A stretch of 64,000 nucleotides of DNA from Novosphingobium sp. MD-1 (GTDB lineage: Bacteria > Pseudomonadota > Alphaproteobacteria > Sphingomonadales > Sphingomonadaceae). Below, in pieces: positions 1 to 8,108 of the stretch (its first letter is position 1; every line of letters begins with the position of its first letter). The stretch lies in contig NZ_BBXA01000031.1 in assembly GCF_001014975.1 (NCBI RefSeq), positions 174,755-238,754 on the forward strand, given 5' to 3'. Made by a program: the position numbers and the translations under genes. Below the pieces are notes generated by a model. That model worked only from the letters and a program-made list of their open reading frames with translations, was not told where the DNA came from and made no database searches.

Positions 1-809
1 GCCCGAGCTACATCGCCATTGCCGACCTGCCGTGGGACGAACAGCTTGCCCGCCTGAAAGACCCCGCGTTCCGCGAAAAGCTGCTGGCCGAAGCGAATGT
101 CTATCCGGAGAGCGACATCATCCACCTCTTCCGCATGATCGCGGAAGGCTGGTTCAACCAGTACCAGATGGACGACGATTTCGATTACGAACCGCAGGCC
201 GAAGCCAGCATCGCCGCGCGCGCGGCGGCACGGGGCGTGACGCCGGATGCCTATGCCTATGATTTGATGATGGAGCAGGACGGCACCGGCTTCATCTACC
301 TGCCGATCCTGAACTATGCCGATGGCAATCTCGATTTCCTGGAAGCGCTGCAGGCCCGCGACGATTGCGTCAATTCGCTGTCGGACGGCGGCGCGCACTG
401 CGGCACCATCTGCGATGCGGCCAGCCCCACCTTCATGCTCCAGCACTGGGTGCGCGATCGCAAGCGCGCCAAGGATCGCCAGGAGGGCCGGCTCACGCTC
501 GAACACGCGGTCAAGCGCCAGTGCCACGATACCGCGCGGCTCTATGGCCTCGACGATCGCGGGGTGCTCGCGCCGGGCTACATGGCGGACATCAACGTGA
601 TCGACTTCGACAACCTGAAGCTGCTGCGTCCCTGGCTCGATTTCGACCTGCCGGCGGGCGGCAAGCGCCTGCTTCAGAAGGCCGAGGGCTATGACGCGAC
701 GATCAAGTCCGGCGTGGTGACATTCCGCAAGGGCGCGTGGACCGGGGCGACGCCGGGCGGGTTGGTGCGCGGACCGCAGCGCGTGGAAGCGCTGGAGGCC
801 GCCGAATGA
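1..809 (+). CDS. N-acyl-D-amino-acid deacylase-like amidohydrolase (3' part)
   Basis: The frame is open from the left edge to the stop at 809, so the N-terminal half lies outside the window. The visible part carries the LSDGGAH segment typical of D-aminoacylase-type amidohydrolases, followed by the C-terminal sequence GVLAPGYMADINVIDFDN, the usual exit from the TIM barrel into the small beta domain of metal-dependent amidohydrolases. The family hydrolyses N-acyl-D-amino acids or related cyclic amides in the cytoplasm; the substrate cannot be read here. The stop overlaps the start of the next gene (ATGA), so the two are probably co-transcribed. Confidence 0.8.
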   Translation, partial: PSYIAIADLPWDEQLARLKDPAFREKLLAEANVYPESDIIHLFRMIAEGWFNQYQMDDDFDYEPQAEASIAARAAARGVTPDAYAYDLMMEQDGTGFIYLPILNYADGNLDFLEALQARDDCVNSLSDGGAHCGTICDAASPTFMLQHWVRDRKRAKDRQEGRLTLEHAVKRQCHDTARLYGLDDRGVLAPGYMADINVIDFDNLKLLRPWLDFDLPAGGKRLLQKAEGYDATIKSGVVTFRKGAWTGATPGGLVRGPQRVEALEAAE

Positions 810-1822
810 GCGATGTGCAGGCGATCCGCATCGGCGCGCCCGCCACTCTGGACAGCCTGCACGCCGATACCCTTCCCGATCCCGGCGCGCCGGGGCCGGG
901 GCAGATCCGCGTGCGCCTGGCTGCCTCGTCCCTGAACTACCACGATTTCGCGGTGGTGACGGGCATGTTGCCCGCCGCCGCCGGGCGCATTCCGATGTCG
1001 GACGGTGCGGGCGAAGTCGTGGCCGTGGGCGATGGCGTCCGGAGCGTCGCTGTGGGCGATGCGGTAGTGTCGACGTTCTTCACCGACTGGGACAGCGGGC
1101 CGCCCCCGTCGAGCGCGTTCACCACCGTCCCCGGCGACGGGATCGACGGCTATGCGCGGACCGACGTGGTCGTGCCCGCGCACTGGTTCACCCGCGCGCC
1201 GGCGGGCTATTCGCACGCCGAAGCCGCCACGTTGACATGCGCGGGCCTCACCGCGTGGCGCGCGCTATTCGTCGATGGCGCGACCAAGCCGGGCGATACC
1301 GTGCTGGTGCAGGGCACGGGCGGCGTCTCGATCTTCGCGCTCCAGTTCGCCAAGGCCGCCGGGGCGCGGGTAATCGCGACGAGTTCCTCGGGTGAGAAGC
1401 TGGAACGGCTGCGCGCGCTGGGTGCGGACGAAACCATCAACTATCGCGAGGTGCCCGCCTGGGGCGTCAAGGCGCTCGAACTGACCGGCGGGCGCGGCGT
1501 GGATACTGTGGTCGAAATCGGCGGGGCGGGAACGCTCGACCAGTCGATGATGGCGGCCCGCGTGGGCGGCCATGTCGCGCTGATCGGCGTGCTGGCAGGC
1601 TTTGCCGGGCCGGTGCAGACCGCGCTGCTGATGGCCAAGAACCTGCGCGTGCAGGGGCTGACCGTCGGAGCGCGGGCAGACCAGCTGGCGATGATCGCCG
1701 GCGTGGAGGCCAACGGCATTCGGCCCGTGCTCGATCGTCACTTCCCGCTGGCCGCGCTCGCCGATGCGTTTCGGCATCAGGCGAGCGGGGCGCACTTCGG
1801 CAAGATCATCGTCGATATCTGA
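806..1822 (+). CDS. Zinc-type alcohol dehydrogenase / quinone oxidoreductase family (MDR)
   Basis: A 338-residue medium-chain dehydrogenase/reductase. The N-terminal GroES-like fold has the usual SSLNYHDF and PMSDGAGEVVAVGDGV segments. The Rossmann half shows VLVQGTGGVSIFALQFAKAAGA, the NAD(P)-binding glycine motif, then ALGADETINYR. The structural and catalytic zinc cysteines of true alcohol dehydrogenases are not evident, so an NADPH-dependent quinone or enone reductase is more likely. The start at 806 overlaps the upstream stop by four bases; a longer reading from 737 would overlap the amidohydrolase extensively and is rejected. It ends 13 bases before the convergent chemoreceptor gene. 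Confidence 0.85.
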   Translation: MSDVQAIRIGAPATLDSLHADTLPDPGAPGPGQIRVRLAASSLNYHDFAVVTGMLPAAAGRIPMSDGAGEVVAVGDGVRSVAVGDAVVSTFFTDWDSGPPPSSAFTTVPGDGIDGYARTDVVVPAHWFTRAPAGYSHAEAATLTCAGLTAWRALFVDGATKPGDTVLVQGTGGVSIFALQFAKAAGARVIATSSSGEKLERLRALGADETINYREVPAWGVKALELTGGRGVDTVVEIGGAGTLDQSMMAARVGGHVALIGVLAGFAGPVQTALLMAKNLRVQGLTVGARADQLAMIAGVEANGIRPVLDRHFPLAALADAFRHQASGAHFGKIIVDI

Positions 1823-1835
1823 CCGACGTGGGGAA

Positions 1836-3278
1836 TCAGGCCGCCCGCGCCATCCGGCGCGGGTAGCCGCCCCTGTTCGCATCGAGCACGAAGTGTCCGA
1901 CCAGTTCGGCCATGCGATCGGCCTCCCCGGCCAGATTGCGCGCGGCGGCGGTCGCCTCTTCCACCATGGCGGCGTTCTGCTGGGTCATCACGTCGAGTTC
2001 GCGCACCGTTTCGCGCGTCTGGCCGATGTGGTTCGCCTGCTCGCCTGCGACGGTCGCGATGTTGTTGGCAAGATCCGCGATCTCGCCCACCTTGGTAACG
2101 ATCCGCGCGAACGTATCGCCGGACTGGCCGACCAGTTCCACACCGCGTTCGACCTGGACCGAACTTTCGCTGATCAGCTTCTTGATATCGAGCGCCGCTT
2201 CCGCCGATCGCTGCGCCAGCGCGCGCACTTCGTTGGCGACGACGGCGAAACCCCGCCCGGCATCGCCCGCGCGCGCGGCTTCCACGCCCGCGTTGAGCGC
2301 GAGCAGATTGGTCTGGAACGCGATGCCATCGATCACCGAGATGATCTTGCCGATCTCCTGCGCGGAACGGTGGATGTCGTTCATGGCGTGGACCGCCTCG
2401 CCCACCACCGCGCCCCCCTGCTGGGCATCGTTGTGCGCCTGCTGCACCGAATCGCGCATGTGCGAGGCGTCTTCCGCCGTCGTCTGCACGCTGCTCGCCA
2501 GCGTCGTCATCGAAGAGGACGCCGCTTCCAGCGAAGCGGCCTGCTCTTCGGTGCGCGTCGCCAGATCGTGCGATGCCTCGCGGATTTCCCGCGCGCCAAG
2601 GTCAACGTTCTGGGCGGTTTCGGAGACAGCGGAAAGCGCAACGCGCACCTTTTCGCGCATCGTTTCGAAATCGTTCTGAAGCTCGACGAACTCGCCCGGA
2701 AGGTCGGTCAGCGCGGCGGTGAAATCGCCGTCGGTCATCTTGCGCAGGGAATCGCCCAGCTTGTCGATCACGGAGCTGCGCAACGCCGCGTTGGCGACAT
2801 CAAAATACGTCGAAAGCGCGATTTCCATGTCCAGCATGGCCATCTTCAGCATGGCGCTGATGGCCTGGCCCAGCTTGCGCGATCCGGTCACGCCAAGGCC
2901 GGAACCGGCCGCCATCGCCACGATCACATCGGCCAGCACCCCGGCATAGGCACCGATGTACCACCCCGGCTCCAACCCGATCTTCGCATGAATGTTTCCG
3001 ATGCGGCGTGCCCGCGCGTTGTAGGCATCATCGGGCCTGCCCTCGAACATCTGGCGCCAGTGATCGAGTTGCTTCTGCTTGGCGTGTTCCACCATCGCCT
3101 GCGAACTGAAGAAGCCGGAAAGCGAGGGTTCGGCCGCGATGCCATCGTAAAGCCGGTCCAGCGCAGGCGGCGCATGCTTCGCCAGAGCGCGCAAAATCGT
3201 CGGAAAATGCGTCTGCTCCTTCTCCCCGATATCGAAGAAGGCAATCTTCCTGCTGAAGTCCTGTCGCTTGTCGTCCAC
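1836..3278 (-). CDS. Globin-coupled methyl-accepting chemotaxis protein
   Basis: A 480-residue receptor with no transmembrane segment. Residues about 10-160 form a sensor globin: [21 protein letters not shown] matches the HemAT-type haem pocket, with His97 as the probable proximal ligand. After a helical linker, the C-terminal half is a full methyl-accepting signalling domain with the hairpin tip [23 protein letters not shown]. HemAT-type proteins are cytoplasmic aerotaxis transducers that bind O2 at haem and talk to CheW/CheA. The start is GTG at 3278, with a good AGGAGG ribosome site nine bases upstream. No che genes are in the window. Confidence 0.93.
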   Translation of the reverse strand: MDDKRQDFSRKIAFFDIGEKEQTHFPTILRALAKHAPPALDRLYDGIAAEPSLSGFFSSQAMVEHAKQKQLDHWRQMFEGRPDDAYNARARRIGNIHAKIGLEPGWYIGAYAGVLADVIVAMAAGSGLGVTGSRKLGQAISAMLKMAMLDMEIALSTYFDVANAALRSSVIDKLGDSLRKMTDGDFTAALTDLPGEFVELQNDFETMREKVRVALSAVSETAQNVDLGAREIREASHDLATRTEEQAASLEAASSSMTTLASSVQTTAEDASHMRDSVQQAHNDAQQGGAVVGEAVHAMNDIHRSAQEIGKIISVIDGIAFQTNLLALNAGVEAARAGDAGRGFAVVANEVRALAQRSAEAALDIKKLISESSVQVERGVELVGQSGDTFARIVTKVGEIADLANNIATVAGEQANHIGQTRETVRELDVMTQQNAAMVEEATAAARNLAGEADRMAELVGHFVLDANRGGYPRRMARAA

Positions 3279-3374
3279 GGCCTAATTCCTCCTGTGCCGG
3301 CGCCGGTTTATCCGACCGTGCTTCAGGCCGCCTCAACGCGGGCATAGGGATATTTCCGGACTTCCAGACGCGAA

Positions 3375-3404
3375 AAGCCCCGCAAGCGCGAGCTTGCGGG
3401 GCTT
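3375..3404 (-). terminator. Rho-independent terminator of dnaN
   Basis: A 13-bp perfect stem (AAGCCCCGCAAGC / GCTTGCGGGGCTT) with a GCGA loop lies 26 bases beyond the dnaN stop. On the minus strand the stem is followed by TT and CG, a short T-tract. It separates dnaN from the chemoreceptor gene read in the same direction. Confidence 0.8.
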
Positions 3405-3430
3405 GATGGTTCCGGAACGGATGCGCTGGA

Positions 3431-4558
3431 TCAGACGCGCATCGGCATCAGCACGTAGAGCGCCGGGCTTTTCTCGTCCTTGCGGATCAGCGTGGGCGCG
3501 CCGGCATCGGCCAGGTGCAGTTCCACCGTATCGCCGTCGATCTGGCTCAGGATATCCTTGAGGTAATTGGCATTGAAGCCGATCTCGAAGCCTTGCGCGG
3601 TATAGTCGGCCGGGAGTTCTTCGGCCGCGGTGCCGTTGTCCGGGCTGGTGACCGACAGCGTCACACGATCGGTTTCCAGCGCCATCTTCACCGCGCGGGT
3701 CTTTTCGGTGGCGATCGTCGCCACGCGGTCCACGCCTTCGAAGAAGCTGCGCGGATCGAGCCGGAGCAGCTTGTCGTTCCCGGTGGGAATGACGCGGCTG
3801 TAATCGGGGAACGTGCCGTCGATCAGCTTGCTGGTCAGCACCACGCCGTTCTCACCACCCAGCGTGAAACGCACCTTGCTGGCGGAAAGATCGATCAGCA
3901 CGCTGGTATCGAGCACTTCTTCCAGCAGCTTGCGCAGCTCGCCCACGCATTTGCGCGGGATGATCACGTCCGGCATCCCTTCGGCACCATCCGGGCGCGG
4001 CAGCGTGTAGCGCGCCAGACGGTGCCCGTCGGTCGCCGCCGCCTTCAACACCGGTTGGGCCTCGTCCGAAACGTGCAGGAAGATGCCGTTGAGGTAGTAG
4101 CGCGTCTCTTCGGTCGAGATCGCGAAGCGGGTGCGGTCGATCAGTTCGGCCAGCACGCGCGCCGGAATCTCGAAGCTGGTCGGCAGATCGCCTTCGACGA
4201 TCACCGGGAAATCGTCGCGCGGCAGCGTGGGCAGCTGGAAGCGGCTGCGCCCGGCCTTCACGACCATGCGGTTGTCCGCCGTTTCCAGGCTCACCTGGCT
4301 GCCATCGGGCAGCTTGCGCGCGATGTCGAACAGCAGGTGCGCCGACACGGTGATCGCGCCGGGCTGGTCCACCGACGCGGCGGGCATTGTTTCCACGATC
4401 TGCAGGTCAAGATCCGTGGCCATCAGGCGCACCGTGGCATCCGGCGCGGCCTCGATCAGCACGTTCGACAGGATCGGGATCGTGTTGCGCCGTTCCACCA
4501 CCGATTGCACGTGGGACAGGCACCGCAGCAGGGTTGCGCGTTCGATCGTCGCCTTCAT
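3431..4558 (-). CDS. dnaN: DNA polymerase III beta subunit (sliding clamp)
   Basis: A 375-residue protein with the three-fold repeated clamp domain of DnaN: N-terminal MKATIERATLLRCLSHVQSVVERRNTIPILSNVLIEA, central RYYLNGIFLHV and TDGHRLA, and C-terminal ALYVLMPMRV. The dimeric ring encircles DNA and tethers the replicative polymerase and other partners. Length is normal for the family. The gene stands alone rather than next to dnaA or recF, which is common in alphaproteobacteria. It has a strong terminator 26 bases downstream. The 238 bases upstream, to the next gene, hold its leader; I could not pick a confident promoter there. Confidence 0.97.
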   Translation of the reverse strand: MKATIERATLLRCLSHVQSVVERRNTIPILSNVLIEAAPDATVRLMATDLDLQIVETMPAASVDQPGAITVSAHLLFDIARKLPDGSQVSLETADNRMVVKAGRSRFQLPTLPRDDFPVIVEGDLPTSFEIPARVLAELIDRTRFAISTEETRYYLNGIFLHVSDEAQPVLKAAATDGHRLARYTLPRPDGAEGMPDVIIPRKCVGELRKLLEEVLDTSVLIDLSASKVRFTLGGENGVVLTSKLIDGTFPDYSRVIPTGNDKLLRLDPRSFFEGVDRVATIATEKTRAVKMALETDRVTLSVTSPDNGTAAEELPADYTAQGFEIGFNANYLKDILSQIDGDTVELHLADAGAPTLIRKDEKSPALYVLMPMRV

Positions 4559-4796
4559 TCTCGTCTCGATCCCCCCAGTCGGCCGGACGCCATGTCACTG
4601 CAATGGTTGCAGTCGCAACATCAACATCCGCCGGGCTGTGTAAACGGCCTTATCGCGCGGAATCGCACGGTTCGGCTCCGGTTCGGACCACCTTCCTTAA
4701 CGCACGGGACCGCTTGGGCAAGCCGCCCATGCCCCGTTCGGGCGGAAGCTGTGCATAAATGGCGCAAAAGCTTGGGGAAGAGCAAGGTTGCGGTAA

Positions 4797-5342
4797 CTAT
4801 TCGAGCTTGCGCTGCCCGTCGAACATCGCCGCCGTGGCCGAGATGTAGGCGTTGATCAGCGCCCATGCCTCTGGCGTGACCGAGGCCGGGTTGATCCCCG
4901 CATCCGTCATCGCGATGGTGATCCGCCGCAGATCGCCCTGGGTGATCTGCTCCGCCGGGTTGTTGGCCTTGCCGGGGCCGATATCCAGCGCGTCGTCGAT
5001 CAGGGCATGGGGCACGCCAGCGGCCTGGAGCCGGTCTCCCAGCACATCGCGCGCCATGCGCCCCATGGCATAGGAAAAGTAGGCCTTGCGCGCCGCATCG
5101 TCCATGAACTGATCGTCGCCGCAGCGATCGACCACGTTCTGCAGATCGCGCAACGCCGGCCCGTCGGACTGCTGCGCCAGCATCGCATCGGCCAGCCGGG
5201 CGTCCAGCCCGGCCGGCGCACGCTGCACCGCGCAGGCCAGCGCCTCGGGCGAACGGGCTTGCGCCGGGACGCCCGCCAGCGCCGTCACCATCGCCAGGAC
5301 GACAGCGGCACGGGCCAGCAACTCCGCAAACGGTCGCCGCAT
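4797..5342 (-). CDS. Hypothetical secreted protein
   Basis: A 181-residue protein whose first about 29 residues (RRPFAELLARAAVVLAMV...VPAQA) form a typical Sec signal peptide, so the mature protein is probably periplasmic. The rest is helical and acidic, with two cysteines (ACAVQ and DRCGDD) that could pair after export. I recognise no family. It begins five bases after the fabG stop, so it is probably transcribed as the last gene of the fabD-fabG operon, although nothing in the sequence suggests a role in fatty acid synthesis. Confidence 0.75.
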   Translation of the reverse strand: MRRPFAELLARAAVVLAMVTALAGVPAQARSPEALACAVQRAPAGLDARLADAMLAQQSDGPALRDLQNVVDRCGDDQFMDDAARKAYFSYAMGRMARDVLGDRLQAAGVPHALIDDALDIGPGKANNPAEQITQGDLRRITIAMTDAGINPASVTPEAWALINAYISATAAMFDGQRKLE

Positions 5343-5347
5343 CGCGA

Positions 5348-6112
5348 TCAGGAAAGCATCGCCATGCCGCCGTTCACGTGCAGCGTCTGGCCCGTCACGT
5401 AGCCCGCTTCCTTCGATGCGAGATAGGCCACCGCCGCGCCGATGTCGCTGCCCTCACCCATGCGCCCCATCGGGATACGAGCGTTGAGCGCGTCCTTCTG
5501 CGCATCGGGCAGCACGTCGGTCATCGCGGTGCGGATGAAGCCCGGCGCCACGCAGTTGACGGTAATGTTGCGGCTGGCGAGTTCCTGCCCCAGCGACTTG
5601 GACATGCCGACCAGCCCGGCCTTTGCGGCGGCGTAGTTCACCTGCCCCGGATTGCCCGTGGCGCCGACGACGCTGGTGATCGTGACGATCCGGCCGAAGC
5701 GCGCCTTCATCATCGGCTTGGCCGAGGCGCGCATCAGGCGGAAGGCGGCTTCCAGGTTGACGCGGATCACCGCGTCCCATTCCTCGTCCTTCATCCGCAT
5801 CGCCAGGTTGTCGCGCGTGATCCCGGCGTTGTTGACGAGGATATCCAGCTTGCCGAGCGTATCGAGCGCGGCCGGCACCAGATGCTCCACCTGCTCGGTG
5901 TTGGAAAGATCGCAGGTGATCTCCACGTGATCGTGGCCATAGGTGTCGTTCAGTTCCTCGCGGAATGCGCGCAGCTTGCCGGGATTGGTGCCCGACAGCG
6001 CCAGCCGCGCGCCCTGCCGCGCCAGCGCATGACAGATCGCCGACCCGATGCCGCCGGCGGCGCCGGTGACAAGGGCGGTCATGCCGGTAAGGTCGAAAAG
6101 GCGGTGTTCCAT
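5348..6112 (-). CDS. fabG: 3-oxoacyl-[acyl-carrier-protein] reductase
   Basis: A 254-residue short-chain dehydrogenase that reduces 3-oxoacyl-ACP with NADPH in fatty acid elongation. It shows the cofactor motif TGAAGGIG near residues 16-23, the NNAG segment in DILVNNAGITRDNL, the catalytic serine in VTITSVVGATGNPGQ, and the YAAAK active-site pair. The start at 6112 is preferred over 6124 because GGAG sits six bases before it and the longer form adds only four residues. It lies 68 bases after fabD in the same direction; acpP and fabF are not in the window. Confidence 0.95.
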   Translation of the reverse strand: MEHRLFDLTGMTALVTGAAGGIGSAICHALARQGARLALSGTNPGKLRAFREELNDTYGHDHVEITCDLSNTEQVEHLVPAALDTLGKLDILVNNAGITRDNLAMRMKDEEWDAVIRVNLEAAFRLMRASAKPMMKARFGRIVTITSVVGATGNPGQVNYAAAKAGLVGMSKSLGQELASRNITVNCVAPGFIRTAMTDVLPDAQKDALNARIPMGRMGEGSDIGAAVAYLASKEAGYVTGQTLHVNGGMAMLS

Positions 6113-6180
6113 CGATTGCTCCATTATGTTTGTTCGCGCAGAGGCGCGGAGGCGCGCGGATGTCCGCGAACCGGAATCCC

Positions 6181-7116
6181 TTAAAGATCCTTCGCCAGCG
6201 CCTCTATATCGGCCATGCCGATCACGCTGGTGACCGAAACGTCCGCCACCGTGCGGTTGATCATCGGGCCAAGCACCTTGCCGCCCAGTTCGACGAACTG
6301 TTCGACGCCCGCGTCCCTCATCGCGATCGCGCTTTCGCGCCAGCGCACGCGGCCGGTGACCTGCTCGACCAGCAGCCGTTTCACTTCGGCCGGATCGGTG
6401 ACCACGGCAGCGGTGACGTTGGCGAACAGGGCCACGCGCAGCGCGGCGGGCGGGATCTTGTCCAGCGCTTCGGCCATGGCGTCGGCGGCGGGCTGCATCA
6501 GCGGGCAGTGGAACGGCGCGGACACCGGCAGCAGCACGCCGCGCTTGATCCCGTGTTCCTTGACCAGCGCCACGGCCCGGTCGATCGCGCCCTTGTGACC
6601 GGAAAGGACCACCTGCGTCGGATCGTTGTCATTGGCGACCGTGCAGACATCTCCTTCGGCCGCCGCTTCGGCCAGCGCCGTCGCCTTCTCGATATCGGCG
6701 CCCAGCAGCGCGGCCATCGCGCCCACGCCCACTGGCACCGCCGCCTGCATCGAACGCCCGCGCAGTTTGAGCAGGCGCGCGGTATCCGCCAGGCTGAAGG
6801 CCCCCGCGGCGCAGAGCGCGGTATATTCGCCCAGGCTGTGCCCCGCGACGAAGTCCGCCTTGTCGGCCAGCGCGATGCCGCCTTCCTTTTCCAGCACGCG
6901 CAGCACGGCGATGGCATTGGCCATGATCGCGGGCTGGGCGTTCTCGGTCAGGGTCAGCGCGTCTTCGGGGCCTTCCCGCATGATCTGGAACAGCTTCTGC
7001 CCCAGCGCGTCGTCCACTTCCTCGAACACTTCGCGCGCAATCGCGCTGGCTTCGGCCAGTTCGACACCCATGCCGACCTTCTGGCTGCCCTGCCCCGGGA
7101 AAACGAAAGCTCTCAT
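6181..7116 (-). CDS. fabD: Malonyl-CoA:ACP transacylase
   Basis: A 311-residue FabD that moves malonyl groups from CoA to acyl carrier protein. It begins with RAFVFPGQGSQKVGMG and has the nucleophile elbow AGHSLGEY with Ser94; QPAIMAN and the late histidine in VSAPFHCPLMQPA complete the expected active site. Length and motifs are standard. A ribosome site (GGAG) precedes the ATG at 7116, and a good promoter (TTGCCC-N17-TAGGGC) lies about 45 bases upstream. First gene of the fabD-fabG-secreted protein operon. Confidence 0.96.
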   Translation of the reverse strand: MRAFVFPGQGSQKVGMGVELAEASAIAREVFEEVDDALGQKLFQIMREGPEDALTLTENAQPAIMANAIAVLRVLEKEGGIALADKADFVAGHSLGEYTALCAAGAFSLADTARLLKLRGRSMQAAVPVGVGAMAALLGADIEKATALAEAAAEGDVCTVANDNDPTQVVLSGHKGAIDRAVALVKEHGIKRGVLLPVSAPFHCPLMQPAADAMAEALDKIPPAALRVALFANVTAAVVTDPAEVKRLLVEQVTGRVRWRESAIAMRDAGVEQFVELGGKVLGPMINRTVADVSVTSVIGMADIEALAKDL

Positions 7117-7160
7117 ATCCTGTCTCCGCTCCTGCGCGTCTCGAAGTGCTTCGGGCGCGC

Positions 7161-7189
7161 GCCCTATTGTCGTGGCTCGCCGGGGGCAA
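7161..7189 (-). promoter_or_regulatory. Predicted promoter of fabD operon
   Basis: On the minus strand TTGCCC (7189-7184) and TAGGGC (7166-7161) are 17 bases apart. The predicted start of transcription is near 7154, leaving a leader of about 38 bases before fabD. Confidence 0.55.
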
Positions 7190-8021
7190 GCCCGAACGGC
7201 ACGATTCTGTTGTCGATGTCATGGCCGATGACGGCCGTCCCCAGAAAGCGGATGCCCGTCTTTGCGCACCAGTACCGCGCCATCGCTTCGGGTTCGGCGC
7301 CAAACGGACGGTCGTTTTCAGGCACGTCGCTCACCCGGCCGAGCCGCAGCCCGGCAATGCCCATCGGCGCGAGCAGGGCGGTCACATGGAACAGCAGGCG
7401 GTCGACCGCGTAGTGATGCTCCGCCACTTCCTCCACCATCACCACATGCCCGGAGAGGTCCGGCATCAACGGCGTGCCCGCGATCATCGCCAGGGTCATC
7501 AGGTTGAACGCCACGGCGGGTGCTTCGCCCAAGGAGGGCTCCAGCCCCGCGTCCGATCCCGCGAACCAGCCCAGCGTGCGGCGCACCGCCGCTTCGCCCC
7601 CGGCGCGGCGGATGTCGGTGGGCATCGGCGCGTGGACCGGATGGCCGATTCTTGCGCGATAGAGCGCGCCGAGCAACGTGCCGCCGTCCGAATAGCCGAC
7701 GAAAGCCTTGCCCCGCGCCGCGTCGGTCATGCCCGCCACCGCCTCGGCCGCAATGCGGTTCGCGCCATAGCCGCCGCGCACGAACCACACCGCATCGAAC
7801 GCCGGATCGTTGGCGCATTCGAGCAGCGCGCGCAGCCGCAGCGCATCCGGCCCGGCAAAGTGACCTTCGCTGGCGAAGCACTGATCGTGGAAGTGCAGAT
7901 CGAGTGCCGGAAACTCCGCCAGCGCCAGCGCGGAAACGCGCGCCGCATCCTCGCGCGTGAACGGCGTGGACGGCGCGCAGATGGCGATCCTGTTCATCGG
8001 ACGATCGGGCAGCGAGGGCAT
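7164..8021 (-). CDS. ldcA: LD-carboxypeptidase (peptidase S66 family)
   Basis: A 285-residue S66 serine peptidase. The family removes the terminal D-alanine from murein tetrapeptides in the cytoplasm, a step of peptidoglycan recycling. It has the N-terminal APSTPF strand, DAVWFVRGGYGANRI, the nucleophile in VGYSDGGT (Ser111), a late Glu in MVEEVAEHHYAVDR and the catalytic His in GHDIDNRIVPFGL. A start at 7997 (MNRIAICAP) is possible, but TAGGGC ends exactly six bases before the ATG at 8021, predicting a leaderless transcript from 8021. It is divergent from the Mur-type ligase gene at 8109; fabD lies downstream on the same strand. Confidence 0.9.
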   Translation of the reverse strand: MPSLPDRPMNRIAICAPSTPFTREDAARVSALALAEFPALDLHFHDQCFASEGHFAGPDALRLRALLECANDPAFDAVWFVRGGYGANRIAAEAVAGMTDAARGKAFVGYSDGGTLLGALYRARIGHPVHAPMPTDIRRAGGEAAVRRTLGWFAGSDAGLEPSLGEAPAVAFNLMTLAMIAGTPLMPDLSGHVVMVEEVAEHHYAVDRLLFHVTALLAPMGIAGLRLGRVSDVPENDRPFGAEPEAMARYWCAKTGIRFLGTAVIGHDIDNRIVPFGLAPGEPRQ

Positions 8022-8027
8022 CGCCCT

Positions 8028-8056
8028 GCCCTAGCCCGTTTCGTCCTTCGGGCGAA
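8028..8056 (-). promoter_or_regulatory. Predicted leaderless promoter of ldcA
   Basis: Minus strand TTCGCC (8056-8051), 17-base spacer, TAGGGC (8033-8028), then six bases to the ATG at 8021. The -35 is weak but the -10 and its distance fit the pattern seen at nine other genes here. Confidence 0.4.
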
Positions 8057-8072
8057 GTGCGGAATGACGGTG

Positions 8073-8101
8073 TTGAGTTGCGCGCCAAGGCGGCATACCG
8101 A
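8073..8101 (+). promoter_or_regulatory. Predicted leaderless promoter of the Mur-type ligase gene
   Basis: TTGAGT (8073-8078), 17-base spacer, TACCGA (8096-8101), then seven bases to the ATG at 8109. No Shine-Dalgarno is obvious. It lies back to back with the ldcA promoter. Confidence 0.4.
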
Positions 8102-8108
8102 GCAGGGC

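Noticed and set aside
1764..3347. 527-residue plus-strand frame opposite the globin chemoreceptor
   Set aside because: Antisense shadow of a highly biased GC-rich gene; composition is His/Arg-rich with no domain, and the minus-strand protein has clear motifs.
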